From positions 24,970 through 88,969 of the forward strand of contig NZ_CADIKF010000030.1 in assembly GCF_902859875.1 (NCBI RefSeq): 64,000 nt of DNA, read 5' to 3'. Of this stretch, positions 15,652-24,720 are shown piece after piece; position 1 is the stretch's first letter, and each line of letters begins with the position of its first letter. A program made the position numbers and the translations under genes. This DNA comes from Paraburkholderia solisilvae. GTDB lineage: Bacteria > Pseudomonadota > Gammaproteobacteria > Burkholderiales > Burkholderiaceae. The notes under the pieces were generated by a model. It was not told where the DNA came from and made no database searches. It saw only the letters and a program-made list of their open reading frames with translations.

Positions 15652-15954
15652 ATGAACAAGAAGGTGCTCGGCGCGGTACTCGGTTTCGCGGTCGGTGTGG
15701 CAACGTTGGGTGCGTCGACGGCGGCATCGGCGCATGTGGATGTGGCGGTGGGCCTAGGCATTCCGCTGGTTGCGCCGGCGCCGGTCTATGCACCGCCGCC
15801 TCCGCCGCCGGTAGTGGTGGCGCAGGAGCCCGTCGCGGTCGGATATGGCTACGGTTATGGCCCGGACTGGCGCGAGCGCCGCGCGTGGCGTGAACGCGAA
15901 TGGCGCCGCCGCGAGTGGCGCGAGCGTGAGTGGCACGAACGTCACGGTTGGTGA
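15652..15954 (+). CDS. Small exported protein with Arg/Trp/Glu-rich tail
   Basis: 100 residues. A signal peptide (1-27, cleavage near ASAHV) precedes a PxPV-like proline-rich middle (APVYAPPPPPP) and a GYGYGYG stretch. The highly repetitive tail alternates WRE, RRE and WHE units. Start at 15652 has an AAGGAG site. Such periplasmic or surface proteins of Burkholderiales have no known activity; the charged aromatic tail suggests binding to a polyanion or metal, which is speculation. Confidence 0.75.
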   Translation: MNKKVLGAVLGFAVGVATLGASTAASAHVDVAVGLGIPLVAPAPVYAPPPPPPVVVAQEPVAVGYGYGYGPDWRERRAWREREWRRREWREREWHERHGW

Positions 15955-16014
15955 TGACGCGTGGTGACGCGCGTTGAAGCGGACTCGCCGGCCGGCGCGG
16001 TGAGCTAAAGGCGC

Positions 16015-16039
16015 CCGCCGCGCGCAAACAGCGCGGCGG
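16015..16039. terminator. GC hairpin between convergent genes
   Basis: CCGCCGCGC (16015-16023) pairs with GCGCGGCGG (16031-16039) around a 7-nt loop. It lies between the exported-protein gene and the convergent GntR gene. There is no T-run, so efficiency is uncertain. Confidence 0.45.
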
Positions 16040-16063
16040 CTTCGCGTTGCATGCCGCGCCCGG

Positions 16064-16741
16064 CTATTGACTGCGCTGTGCGCCGCGCTCGCGCGCGGCC
16101 ACTCTCATCTGCACGCTCAACAGATGTTCGCGCATCCGCTGTTCGGCGAGCTCGCTGTCGCGCGCGATCATCGCGGCGACGATCGCCTGGTGCTGTTCCG
16201 CAAAACGCAGCCGCGTGTCCTGGTCGACGGTTTTTTCGCGCAAGGCGGGCTTCACGCGCACCCCGTTGATCGCTTCGAGCAGCGCAATGATGGCCGGGTT
16301 GCGCGTGGCCTGCGCGAGCAACAGGTGAAAACGGTGATCCCACTGCTGCCATTCGTAGTCGGTCCGGGTCGACCCGTTTTTCTTCGCGACCTTGTCGAGT
16401 TCGGCAAGATCGGCAGGGCTCGCTTTCATCGTTGCAAGCGCAACCAGGGCGGGCTCGATCATCAGGCGCATTTCGGCGACGTCCGACGGACTGGTGCCGA
16501 CCGCGAGGCCGTTCAGCTTCTGCACAAACTTGAGCGGCCGCGCGCCGAGATAGGTGCCGCGGCCGACCCCGCGCCAGATGCGTCCGGCCGCTTCGAGCGA
16601 CGCGAGTGCATTGCGCAGTTCGCGCCGGCTGATCGACAGGTCTTCCGCAAGCTTGCGTTCCGCGGGCAGCGGATCGCCATCGCGCAGTTCGTGCCTCGCG
16701 ATGTAGTCGACAAGGCGGTCCAGCACCGAAATTTCAGACAT
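16064..16741 (-). CDS. GntR/FadR-family regulator of the gamma-glutamyltransferase operon
   Basis: 225 residues with a winged helix (about 5-65, LPAERKLAEDLSISRRELRNAL) and an FCD ligand-binding domain (about 85-215, with RFHLLLAQATRN and a late EQHQAIVAAM). A GGAG site lies ten bases before ATG 16741. It is divergent from the GGT/MFS/GAF operon, and two matching palindromes sit in the gap, one next to its own start. Autoregulation and control of the operon are the natural inference. Confidence 0.85.
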   Translation of the reverse strand: MSEISVLDRLVDYIARHELRDGDPLPAERKLAEDLSISRRELRNALASLEAAGRIWRGVGRGTYLGARPLKFVQKLNGLAVGTSPSDVAEMRLMIEPALVALATMKASPADLAELDKVAKKNGSTRTDYEWQQWDHRFHLLLAQATRNPAIIALLEAINGVRVKPALREKTVDQDTRLRFAEQHQAIVAAMIARDSELAEQRMREHLLSVQMRVAARERGAQRSQ

Positions 16742-16752
16742 GACCCCCGCTC

Positions 16753-16775
16753 CGAACCAATTTCATATTGGTTCG
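16753..16775. promoter_or_regulatory. GntR-type operator, site 1
   Basis: CGAACCAAT and ATTGGTTCG form a perfect 9-bp inverted repeat around TTCAT. It lies 12 bp upstream of the GntR gene start in a region that turns AT-rich. The core GAACCA...TGGTTC recurs at 16902-16921. Confidence 0.7.
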
Positions 16776-16901
16776 ATATTATCACGGTGGAAGCGTTTTC
16801 AATATTTTCCTTGACTAATGCTTATTGAACATAAAATATCTAAATAAAACATCATACTTACCAGTGAAAATCCGAATCGGATCCGAATTGAAAGGCAATT
16901 T

Positions 16902-16921
16902 GAACCAATCATTAATGGTTC
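16902..16921. promoter_or_regulatory. GntR-type operator, site 2
   Basis: GAACCA (16902-16907) and TGGTTC (16916-16921) repeat the core of site 1 with one base less between the arms. The site lies 45 bp before ATG 16967 of the gamma-glutamyltransferase gene, where a bound repressor would block its promoter. Its position also argues against a GTG start at 16925. Confidence 0.65.
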
Positions 16922-16966
16922 GGTGTGACAGGTTTGTTTCAATGGGGTTTCAACGAGACTGACTCA

Positions 16967-18748
16967 ATGGCATTCACGACCCGTCCCGAACTGATCGGGA
17001 CCTTCGGCATGGCCGCTTCGACGCACTGGCTCGCGACGGCGTCCGCGATGGCGGTGCTCGAAAAAGGCGGCAGTGCGTTCGATGCGGCGGCGGCAGCAGG
17101 CTTTGTATTGCAGATCGTCGAGCCGCATCTGAACGGTCCGGGCGGCGAGGTGCCGGTGGTGTTCTACAGCGCGCGCGAGAAGCGCGTGCGGGTGCTGTGC
17201 GGGCAAGGCGTCACGCCGGCCACGATGACCATCGAACGGATGCGCGGGATGGGGCTCGACGTGATGCCCGGCACCGGCTTGCTGCCCGCGGTCGTGCCGG
17301 GCGCGTTCGGCGCGTGGATGACGATGCTGCGCGACTACGGTCAACTGCCGTTGGGCGATGTGCTCAGCTATGCGATCGGCTACGCGGAAAACGGTTATCC
17401 GGTCGTGCCGCGCATGGCGGCGTCGATTCTCGCGGTCAAGGACTTCTTCATGCGCGAGTGGCCGACGTCCGTGCAGCAATGGCTGCGCAACGGCGACGCG
17501 CCGCAGCCGAACCAGCTGTTCCGCAATCCGTCGATCGCGGCAACTTACCGCCGCATTCTGGAAGAGGCCGGCACCGGCGAACGTGCCGCACAATGCGAGC
17601 GCGCGTGCGACGCGTTCTATCGAGGTTTCGTGGCGGACGCAATCGACCGTTATTTCCGTTCCACTGCGGTGCTCGACACCTCGGGCCGGCGCAATCAGGG
17701 CCTGCTCACCGGCGACGATCTCGCGCGCTGGAGGCCCGCTTACGAGACGCCGGTGTCGTACGATTACGCCGGCTTTACCGTGCACAAGACCGGCCCTTGG
17801 GGACAGGGTCCGGTGTTCCTGCAGCAGCTCGCGTTGTTGAAGGGCTTCGACGTCGCGAATATGGATCCGCTCGGTCCCGACTTCGTGCATACGGTCATCG
17901 AGTGCGCAAAGCTCGCGTTCGCCGATCGCGAAGTGTTCTATGGTGATCCGGTGCACGCGCACATCCCGCTCGACGTCTTGCTCTCCGACCGTTACAACGA
18001 TGCGCGCCGTCGACTGATCGACCCCGCGCGCGCATCGCTCGAATTCCGGCCCGGCGAACTGGGCGACAGCCGTCTGCGCGCGGCGACGATCGTCGCGAAC
18101 GCGGGGCGGCGGCAGTCGGGCGGCTCCGGCCAGGGCGAGCCGACGTTCGCGCCGCTGCCGGAGTTGCGCGGCGATACGGTGCACCTCGATATCGTCGACC
18201 GGTGGGGAAACATGGTGTCGGCGACGCCGTCGGGCGGCTGGCTGCAGGCGTCGCCGGCGGTGCCGTGTCTCGGCTTCAACGTCACGACACGCGCGCAGAT
18301 GTTCTGGATGGTGGAGGGCCTGCCGTCGTCGCTCGGGCCCGGCCGCCGGCCGCGCACGACGCTGTCGCCGACGCTTGTCACGCGCGACGGTCTGCCGTAC
18401 GCGGCCTTCGGTTCGCCGGGCGGCGACCAGCAGGACCAATGGTCGCTGCAACTGTTCCTGAGGCACGTGCATGCGGGCATGAATCTGCAGGCCGCGATCG
18501 ATGCGCCGTCGTTCCAGACCGCGCATTTCCCGGACTCGTTCTATCCGCGTGCGATGCACCCCGGCCAGATATCCGCCGAAGCGCGTTTCCCGGAGAGCAC
18601 GCTGGCGGAACTGCGTGCCAGAGGGCACGACCTCACGGTCGCCGAACCGTGGGCGTTGGGACGGGTCTGCGCGGTGAGTCTGCGCGACGGGCTGATGCGC
18701 GGCGCCGCGACGCCGCGCCAGATGCAGGCGTATGCGATCGGCCGCTAG
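16967..18748 (+). CDS. Gamma-glutamyltransferase family protein (first copy)
   Basis: 593 residues of the Ntn-hydrolase gamma-glutamyltransferase fold. An early MAVLEKGGSAFDAAAAAGF and LNGPGGE are followed by the autoprocessing Thr at T404 (RGDTVHLDIVD) with GNMVSATPSGG after it, and a late GSPGGDQQDQW. No signal peptide is seen, so a cytoplasmic hydrolase of gamma-glutamyl or related amides is likely. The start at ATG 16967 leaves operator site 2 upstream. It is first in an operon with an MFS transporter and a GAF protein. Confidence 0.85.
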   Translation: MAFTTRPELIGTFGMAASTHWLATASAMAVLEKGGSAFDAAAAAGFVLQIVEPHLNGPGGEVPVVFYSAREKRVRVLCGQGVTPATMTIERMRGMGLDVMPGTGLLPAVVPGAFGAWMTMLRDYGQLPLGDVLSYAIGYAENGYPVVPRMAASILAVKDFFMREWPTSVQQWLRNGDAPQPNQLFRNPSIAATYRRILEEAGTGERAAQCERACDAFYRGFVADAIDRYFRSTAVLDTSGRRNQGLLTGDDLARWRPAYETPVSYDYAGFTVHKTGPWGQGPVFLQQLALLKGFDVANMDPLGPDFVHTVIECAKLAFADREVFYGDPVHAHIPLDVLLSDRYNDARRRLIDPARASLEFRPGELGDSRLRAATIVANAGRRQSGGSGQGEPTFAPLPELRGDTVHLDIVDRWGNMVSATPSGGWLQASPAVPCLGFNVTTRAQMFWMVEGLPSSLGPGRRPRTTLSPTLVTRDGLPYAAFGSPGGDQQDQWSLQLFLRHVHAGMNLQAAIDAPSFQTAHFPDSFYPRAMHPGQISAEARFPESTLAELRARGHDLTVAEPWALGRVCAVSLRDGLMRGAATPRQMQAYAIGR

Positions 18749-18824
18749 GGTCGAGTTTGAAGATTGAAGAAAGGGGAAGGCCTGGAGGTAGGCCTTAAAA
18801 AGCAGGCTTATAAGGGGCAGGCTC

Positions 18825-20237
18825 ATGTCAATTGTTGCGGCTCGACTCGAGCGCTTACCGCTGTCGGGCTTTCATCGAAAACTGCTCATCATCGGCGGAC
18901 TCGGCTATCTGTTCGACGGACTCGACTCGTCGTCGCTCGCGTTCCTGCTGCCGATCGTCGGCAAGCTGTGGCATCTGGGCAGCGTACAGACCGGACTGGT
19001 CGCGAGCAGCACGTATATCGGCTACTTCTTCGGCGCGTTCGTGTCCGGCGTGAGCGCGGATGTGATCGGCCGGCGCCGCATCATGATGAGCGCGCTGTCA
19101 ATCTACTGCGTCGCGTCGTTCGCGAGCGGCCTCGTCGACGACTGGCATGCGTTCTTTGCGCTGCGGATGGTCGCGGGCTTCGGCTCGGGCGCCGAGGCGG
19201 TGGTGATCGCGCCGTTTCTCGCGGAGTTCGTGCCGCGCCGCTATCGCGGCGTATTCTGCGGCGCGCTGATCGGCTTCATGTCGTTCGGCTATCTGGCGTC
19301 GTCGGTGCTCGGCTTTACGGTGGTGCGCAACTTCGACGACGGTTGGCGCTATGTCGCGATGCTCACTGCGCTGCCCGTCGTGATGCTGTTGTGGTGGCGC
19401 CGGGCGCTGCCCGAATCGCCGCGCTGGCTCGAGAGCCGCGGACGGATGCGCGAAGCCGACGAGATCGTGACAAGCGTCGAGGACGGTTATATCAAGCGCG
19501 GCATGACGCTCGCGCCGGTGCGCGCGATGGTGCTGGACGGCGCGCCCGCGCCGCGGCGCGGCGGCGCGCTCGACAATATCGCCGCGCTCTGGTCGACGCG
19601 CCTCGCGGGCGTCACTGCGATCAGCTGGGCGATGTGGTTTTCCGTCGCGTTCGCGTACTACTCGTTTTTCTCGTGGATTCCGAGTCTGCTCGTCAAGCAG
19701 GGTTTGTCGATCACGCAAAGCTTCGGTTACTCGATGGCGATCTACGCGTCGCAGATTCCCGGCTATTTCTCGGCCGCCTATCTGAACGAGCGGCTCGGGC
19801 GTAAAGCGGTGGTGTCGTCGTATATGCTGCTCGCCGCGGTCGCGGCGGCGTGTCTCGCGCTTGCACACGCGGAGATCGAGGTCATGGCCGCCGGCATGTG
19901 CCTGTCGTTCTTTATGAACGGCGCGTTCGCCGGCGTCTATGCGTACACCCCCGAGATCTTTCCGACCGCGGTGCGCACGACGGGCGTCGGCTCGTCGTCG
20001 TCGTTCGGGCGAATCGGCTCGGTCAGCGCGCCGATTCTGGTCGGCTTCGTGTATCCGGCGTTCGGCTTTATCGGCGTGTTCGGCATAACGACCACGGTGC
20101 TCGTGGTCGGCGCGGCGATCGTGTTGTTCCTCGGCATCGAAACGCGCAACCGCTCGCTCGAAGACATCGAAAGGCAGGAACTGGCCGCGCGGCCGGACCT
20201 CGATGCGTTACGCGGTTCGTCGCGCATGCATGGCTGA
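18825..20237 (+). CDS. MFS transporter (sugar/aromatic acid porter type)
   Basis: 470 residues with twelve hydrophobic helices. The MFS signature loops are SADVIGRRRIM (loop 2-3), PRRYRGVFCG (loop 4-5), LNERLGRKAVV in the second half, and the late YTPEIFPTAVRTTGVG. The middle cytoplasmic loop is about 190-245. Family relatives import organic acids. Its position 76 bp behind the gamma-glutamyltransferase gene suggests it imports that enzyme's substrate or exports a product. Confidence 0.85.
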   Translation: MSIVAARLERLPLSGFHRKLLIIGGLGYLFDGLDSSSLAFLLPIVGKLWHLGSVQTGLVASSTYIGYFFGAFVSGVSADVIGRRRIMMSALSIYCVASFASGLVDDWHAFFALRMVAGFGSGAEAVVIAPFLAEFVPRRYRGVFCGALIGFMSFGYLASSVLGFTVVRNFDDGWRYVAMLTALPVVMLLWWRRALPESPRWLESRGRMREADEIVTSVEDGYIKRGMTLAPVRAMVLDGAPAPRRGGALDNIAALWSTRLAGVTAISWAMWFSVAFAYYSFFSWIPSLLVKQGLSITQSFGYSMAIYASQIPGYFSAAYLNERLGRKAVVSSYMLLAAVAAACLALAHAEIEVMAAGMCLSFFMNGAFAGVYAYTPEIFPTAVRTTGVGSSSSFGRIGSVSAPILVGFVYPAFGFIGVFGITTTVLVVGAAIVLFLGIETRNRSLEDIERQELAARPDLDALRGSSRMHG

Positions 20238-20811
20238 TGGCGCTCACCCGGAACGCTTCGACATGCAAGCTGAACCCCGCCCGCTCGAACTGACCGACCT
20301 GTCGCGGCTCGTGCACGCGCTGCGCGCCGCGGGCCAGCCCGACGCGATTTTTCGCGAGGTCTATGCGCTCGCCTGCGTGAGCCCGGGCTGCAAGCTCTTC
20401 ACGATCATGTCGTTCGACGAGGAACGCTATGAAGTCGAACGGCTGTACACGAATATGCCGACCGTGTATCCGCTGGGCGGACGCAAGAAGAAGCGTGGCA
20501 GCGCATGGGCCGAACACACGCTTGAACAGCTCAAGCCGTTTCGCGCAACCGACCCGGCCGGCATTCGCGCGGCGTTCGACGATCATGCGGTGATCACCGG
20601 CATGGGGCTCGGCTCGATCCTGAATATTCCGGTCGCGTATGACGGGCGATGCATCGGGACGATGAACCTGACGCACGTCGAAGGCTGGTACACACAAGCG
20701 CACGAGGCAAGCGCGCTGCTGCTCGCGTCGTTCCTCGCCGCGCCGCTCGCGCTCTATCAGCGCTGCGCAAAAGCCAAAGCAGCGCCGCGCACGGCGGCCG
20801 GCTGCGGGTGA
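20230..20811 (+). CDS. GAF domain protein
   Basis: 193 residues from ATG 20230, which overlaps the transporter stop by 8 bp, so translation is probably coupled. A single GAF-like fold covers about 10-170, with CKLFTIMSFDEE, GSAWAEHTLEQ and GSILNIPVAYDGRCIGTMNL. No output domain is present. Related stand-alone GAF proteins in amidase or amino-acid operons have no proven role; ligand sensing or an accessory catalytic function are both possible. ATG 20263 is an alternative start. Confidence 0.75.
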   Translation: MADGAHPERFDMQAEPRPLELTDLSRLVHALRAAGQPDAIFREVYALACVSPGCKLFTIMSFDEERYEVERLYTNMPTVYPLGGRKKKRGSAWAEHTLEQLKPFRATDPAGIRAAFDDHAVITGMGLGSILNIPVAYDGRCIGTMNLTHVEGWYTQAHEASALLLASFLAAPLALYQRCAKAKAAPRTAAGCG

Positions 20812-21133
20812 TCGGCACGCGCCAGGTGCGCCGCCGCGCCGCGCTACACGAGCGCGCCCTCGCTGAACCGCACAGCGAGCTTCAAACGTAGATCTCGACC
20901 TGCGAACCGGACGGCTTGAACGTGCCGGCGCATGACGCGCGGGCGCTCGCTCACGCTTCCGGAACGTTTACGATCGCCTTAATAATTCCTTCGCGTTCTG
21001 ATCGGCTGGCGCGTACGGAAATCGAACCACCGTCAGCACGAATCATGTCGCACTGGCAGAATGCGGCTCTTGCAGCCATGCGAAGTCGCTTCGCATCGCC
21101 GCTCCCCGCAATCGAAAATCTCCAGACACATCA
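20812..21133. other. Gene-free stretch before DHA2 transporter
   Basis: No intact gene is supported. A short minus-strand frame ending near 20889 reads CAGTFKPSGSQVEIYV, resembling the end of a real protein, but it is cut by an upstream in-frame stop. It may be a gene remnant. The promoter of the efflux gene should lie here. Confidence 0.3.
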
Positions 21134-22618
21134 ATGGCCGAATCACGCAATTCCGGACGTGCGCTCGTCATCGCGGCGGTCATGGCTTCGATGTCCATGA
21201 TCGCGATCGAAATGACGATCGTCTCCACCGCGATGCCGCAGATCGCCACGCAACTCGGCGGCCTGAGCCTGTACAGCTGGGTGTTCTCGTCGTTTCTGCT
21301 GGCGCAGACCGCGATGACGGTCGTGTTCGGCAAGCTCGCCGACCTGTTCGGGCGCAAGCCGGTGATGCTCGCCGGCATCGCGATCTTCCTCGCGGGCTCG
21401 GTGCTCGCCGGCTTCGCGTGGTCGATGCCCGTGCTGATCGCGTTCCGGCTGATCCAGGGCATCGGCGCGGGCGCGATCCAGCCGGTCGCGATGACGATCG
21501 TCGGCGATCTCTATCCGGCGCACGAACGCGGCAAGGTGCAGGGCTATCTCGCGAGCGTATGGGCGATCTCGGCGGTGGTCGGGCCGATGGTCGGCGGTTT
21601 CATCATTCATGCGCTGTCGTGGGCGTGGATCTTCTGGATGAATGTGCCGATCGGGCTCGCAGCGGCGGCGGGCTTTGTCGCGTTCCTGCATGAACAGCCG
21701 GGGCGGCGGCGTCCGTCGATCGATATCGCCGGCGCGGCGCTTTTCACCGTCGCGGTCGCGGCGCTGATGATCGCGTTGACAGATATCGGCGCGTCCGCAG
21801 ATACACATGCGCTCTATGCGGGCGCGGTGTGCGTGGTGGCGGCCGTGCTCTTCGTCCTCCAGGAGCGGCGCGCGGCCGAACCGATGATTTCATTCGCGCT
21901 ATGGAGCCGCCGGCCGATCGCCGCGACCAACGCGTCGACGCTTCTGACCGGCATGGTGCTGATGGGCGTGACGACCTTTCTGCCGATCTACGTGCAAGGC
22001 GTGCTGCAGCGTTCGCCGGTGGTCGCCGGGATGGCGCTGACCATGATGATGGTCGGCTGGCCGGTCGGCGCGACGCTTTCCGCGCGCCTGTTCCGGCGCT
22101 TCAACCTGCGTTCGATTCTGGTGGTGGGCAGCGTGTTCATTCCGGCCGGCGCCGCGGTGTTCGCGCTGATGCGCGTGGATAGCGCGCCGTTGACCGCCGG
22201 CTTCGGCTCGCTGGTGATGGGCTTCGGCATGGGGCTTGCCGCGACGGCCGCGCTGGTGCTGATTCAGGAGCTTGTCGAGACCGGCCAGCGCGGCAGCGCG
22301 ACCGCATCGAACCTGTTCGCGCGCAATCTGGGCAGCACGCTCGGCGCCACGGTGTTCGGCGCGGTATTCAACTTCGGGCTCGCGCATGCGAAGGCGATCG
22401 GCGCGGTGACGCCGGAGCAGTTGCGCGGCTTGCTCGACGCGTCCGCGAACAAGCTCGCCGGCGGCAACGAGGCCTTGCGGACCGCGTTGCAGCAGTCGCT
22501 GCATCTGACCTTTGCGATGGTGCTCGTGGTGTCGGTCGCGTTGCTGCTGCTCGCGATGCTGGTGCCGGCGGTAGTGATCCGGCGCGCGCATGAAGTGACG
22601 ACGCCGGTCGCGCACTGA
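21134..22618 (+). CDS. DHA2-type MFS multidrug efflux transporter
   Basis: 494 residues with about fourteen hydrophobic helices, as in EmrB/QacA. Signatures are FGKLADLFGRKPVM (loop 2-3), FRLIQGIGAGAIQPV, and the antiporter motif region AVVGPMVGGFI in helix 5. It should expel hydrophobic or cationic drugs in exchange for protons. No EmrA-like adaptor or regulator is adjacent; the LysR gene downstream is convergent. Confidence 0.85.
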   Translation: MAESRNSGRALVIAAVMASMSMIAIEMTIVSTAMPQIATQLGGLSLYSWVFSSFLLAQTAMTVVFGKLADLFGRKPVMLAGIAIFLAGSVLAGFAWSMPVLIAFRLIQGIGAGAIQPVAMTIVGDLYPAHERGKVQGYLASVWAISAVVGPMVGGFIIHALSWAWIFWMNVPIGLAAAAGFVAFLHEQPGRRRPSIDIAGAALFTVAVAALMIALTDIGASADTHALYAGAVCVVAAVLFVLQERRAAEPMISFALWSRRPIAATNASTLLTGMVLMGVTTFLPIYVQGVLQRSPVVAGMALTMMMVGWPVGATLSARLFRRFNLRSILVVGSVFIPAGAAVFALMRVDSAPLTAGFGSLVMGFGMGLAATAALVLIQELVETGQRGSATASNLFARNLGSTLGATVFGAVFNFGLAHAKAIGAVTPEQLRGLLDASANKLAGGNEALRTALQQSLHLTFAMVLVVSVALLLLAMLVPAVVIRRAHEVTTPVAH

Positions 22619-22676
22619 AGCTTCGCGCGCGCAACCGCCCGAGCCGCGCCGTGCGCGTGCTGATTGCCGCGCGCGG

Positions 22677-23540
22677 TCAATCGTGCAGCGTATCGATGAT
22701 CGCCTGGGTGATCCCCGGCCGGTCATACGACGCGCGCTGAATCATCCCGACGGTGCGCAGCAGCGGCGGATGGGCAATCGACAGCACGCGCAGCGACGGA
22801 TCGTTGCGCCAGTTGCCCCGGTGCAGCAGCGGCAGCACCGCGACGCCGACGTTCTCGCGCACGAGCGCGACGATCGTCTCGATCGAGTTGAGTTCGAGGT
22901 ATTCGTTCACGGTCAGGCCGGCCTTCTGCAGCGCCTGCTCGACGACGCGCCCGGTGCGCACGCGCCGGTCGAAGCGCAGAAAGCCGTGACTGCGCAGAAT
23001 GCGCTGCGGGTCGTTGTCGGCAATCTCGCGGCTCACGATCAGCATCAGCGGTTCGCTGTACAGCGTGGTCCATTTGAGCGTGTCGGGCAGCGTCGCGTCC
23101 GCGCGCGCCACCACCGCGGCGATATCGACGTCGCCCGCTTCGACCAGCGCCGCGAGTTCGTCCGAGCGCGCGGAGAGCAGCCGCACGTCGAGTTGCGGAT
23201 GCGCGGTCTTCAGGCGCGCGACCACCAGCGACAGCGCGCCGATCACCGACACCACCGCGCCGATCGTCAGCGGCCCGACCATCGAGTCGGCGGGGTTCGC
23301 GTCGAGTTCGTCGAGCAGATCGAGAATCTGCTCGACCTTCGGCCAGATCTGCTGGCCGTCGCGGCTCAGCACCACCTGCCGCCCGCTGCGGTCGAACAGC
23401 TGCCGGCCGAGCGCCTGTTCGAGGCCGCGCATCTGCAGGCTCACGGCGGCTTGCGTCAGCGCGACCTTCCCGGCCGCGGCCGCGAACGACCCGGTGCGCG
23501 CGACCGCCCGGAAGGTCTTCAACATTCTTAGCGTGGGCAT
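22677..23540 (-). CDS. LysR-type regulator divergent to the ABC importer/GGT operon
   Basis: 287 residues from ATG 23540 (MPTLRMLKTF), the usual LysR start; an in-frame ATG at 23573 would add eleven atypical residues. The winged helix-turn-helix is at about 3-60 (GSFAAAAGKVALTQAAVSLQ), and the substrate-binding domain covers 85-285. It is divergent from the ABC transporter genes, with a 14-bp AT palindrome between them. The expected role is activation of that operon in response to a gamma-glutamyl compound or metabolite. Confidence 0.87.
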   Translation of the reverse strand: MPTLRMLKTFRAVARTGSFAAAAGKVALTQAAVSLQMRGLEQALGRQLFDRSGRQVVLSRDGQQIWPKVEQILDLLDELDANPADSMVGPLTIGAVVSVIGALSLVVARLKTAHPQLDVRLLSARSDELAALVEAGDVDIAAVVARADATLPDTLKWTTLYSEPLMLIVSREIADNDPQRILRSHGFLRFDRRVRTGRVVEQALQKAGLTVNEYLELNSIETIVALVRENVGVAVLPLLHRGNWRNDPSLRVLSIAHPPLLRTVGMIQRASYDRPGITQAIIDTLHD

Positions 23541-23574
23541 GGGCTTACTCAAGAAAAACTTATGTATCAGCAAG

Positions 23575-23588
23575 AAATATTAATATTT
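23575..23588. promoter_or_regulatory. AT-rich palindrome, likely LysR-regulator binding site
   Basis: AAATATTAATATTT is a perfect 14-bp palindrome, almost extended by flanking AAG/TCT, in an otherwise GC-rich genome. It lies 35 bp before the LysR start and about 90 bp before the first ABC gene. The centred T-N11-A type arrangement fits a LysR operator. Confidence 0.55.
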
Positions 23589-23676
23589 TCTGTCTTGTCT
23601 CGCACCCCATAATCGTCGCTTCAATCGACGCTTCATAGCGTGTCGAGGACGACCAGCCCGTGGGGAGTGTCACAGC

Positions 23677-24720
23677 ATGAGCGACGCCGAGCGCCGACCG
23701 GTACTCGAGGTCAGCGGCTTTTCATTGAAGTTTTCGCGCTCGGCCGCGATGCCGAATCTCGTCGACAACGTGTCGTTCGCGGTCGGCAGCGGCGAAACGT
23801 TATGCATTGTCGGCGAGTCCGGTTGCGGCAAGAGCGTGACCTCGCTCGCGCTGATGGGGCTGCTCGCCAGCCCGCCCGCGCAACGCGTGTCGGGCACCGC
23901 ACGCTTCGACGGCGAAGATCTTTTCACGCTTTCCGAGCGCGAACTGGCCGATATTCGCGGCAACCGGCTGTCGATGATCTTTCAGGAGCCGATGACCTCG
24001 CTCAATCCGGCCTTCACCGTCGGCGAACAGATCGGCGAAAGCATCCGCCGGCATCGCGGCGTCGATCGCGCAGAGGCACGCGCACAGGCGCTCGAGATGC
24101 TGCGGCTGGTGCGCATTCCGGCGCCGGAAACGCGCCTCGATGCGTATCCGCATCAACTATCGGGCGGCATGCGGCAACGCGTGATGATCGCGATGGCGCT
24201 CGCCAATCGGCCGCGCCTCCTGATCGCCGACGAACCCACCACCGCGCTCGACGTGACGATCCAGGCGCAGGTGCTCGCGCTGATCAAGAACCTGCAGGCC
24301 GAGACGGGCACCGCGATGGTGCTGATCACACATGACCTGGGCGTCGTCGCGGAGGTCGCGGATCACGTCGCGGTGATGTACGCGGGGCGCATCGTGGAAT
24401 ACGGCACGGTTGCCGATCTGTTCGACGACCCTCAGCATCCGTACACGATCGGCCTGATGGGCGCGATTCCGTCGACCGGCAAACGCGAAGGGTCGCTTGC
24501 GACGATTCACGGCTCGGTGCCGTCGGCCGAGCAGATGCCTGACGGCTGCCGCTTCGCGCCGCGTTGTCCGTTTGCCGAGCAGCGCTGCGTCGACGCGGCG
24601 CCGCCCGATCGGCCGATCGCCGGCGCGCATCGCGTGGCGTGCTGGCTCGCACCGGTCGAGCAATCCTCGCATCGCGGCGGGCAGGTTCAGACGTCGCCGA
24701 TGCGCCGGGAGGTGGCATGA
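23677..24720 (+). CDS. Peptide/glutathione-type ABC importer, ATPase 1 (DppD/OppD-like)
   Basis: 347 residues: Walker A GESGCGKS (about 49-56), Q-loop FQEPMTSLNP, signature LSGGMRQRV, Walker B LLIADEPTTALD and H-loop THDLG. The C-terminal oligopeptide-ABC domain carries a Cys cluster (CRFAPRCPFAEQRC) typical of Dpp/Opp/Gsi ATPases. It pairs with the ATPase at 24717 by an ATGA overlap. Together they would power the permeases at 27527 and 28471. Confidence 0.9.
   Translation: MSDAERRPVLEVSGFSLKFSRSAAMPNLVDNVSFAVGSGETLCIVGESGCGKSVTSLALMGLLASPPAQRVSGTARFDGEDLFTLSERELADIRGNRLSMIFQEPMTSLNPAFTVGEQIGESIRRHRGVDRAEARAQALEMLRLVRIPAPETRLDAYPHQLSGGMRQRVMIAMALANRPRLLIADEPTTALDVTIQAQVLALIKNLQAETGTAMVLITHDLGVVAEVADHVAVMYAGRIVEYGTVADLFDDPQHPYTIGLMGAIPSTGKREGSLATIHGSVPSAEQMPDGCRFAPRCPFAEQRCVDAAPPDRPIAGAHRVACWLAPVEQSSHRGGQVQTSPMRREVA

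Noticed and set aside
16964..18826. 620-codon minus-strand frame opposite the first gamma-glutamyltransferase
   Set aside because: Shadow frame with no family similarity; the plus strand carries all GGT motifs.
20880..20935. Short minus-strand tail CAGTFKPSGSQVEIYV
   Set aside because: An in-frame stop lies just upstream, and the remaining frame is too short to support a gene.
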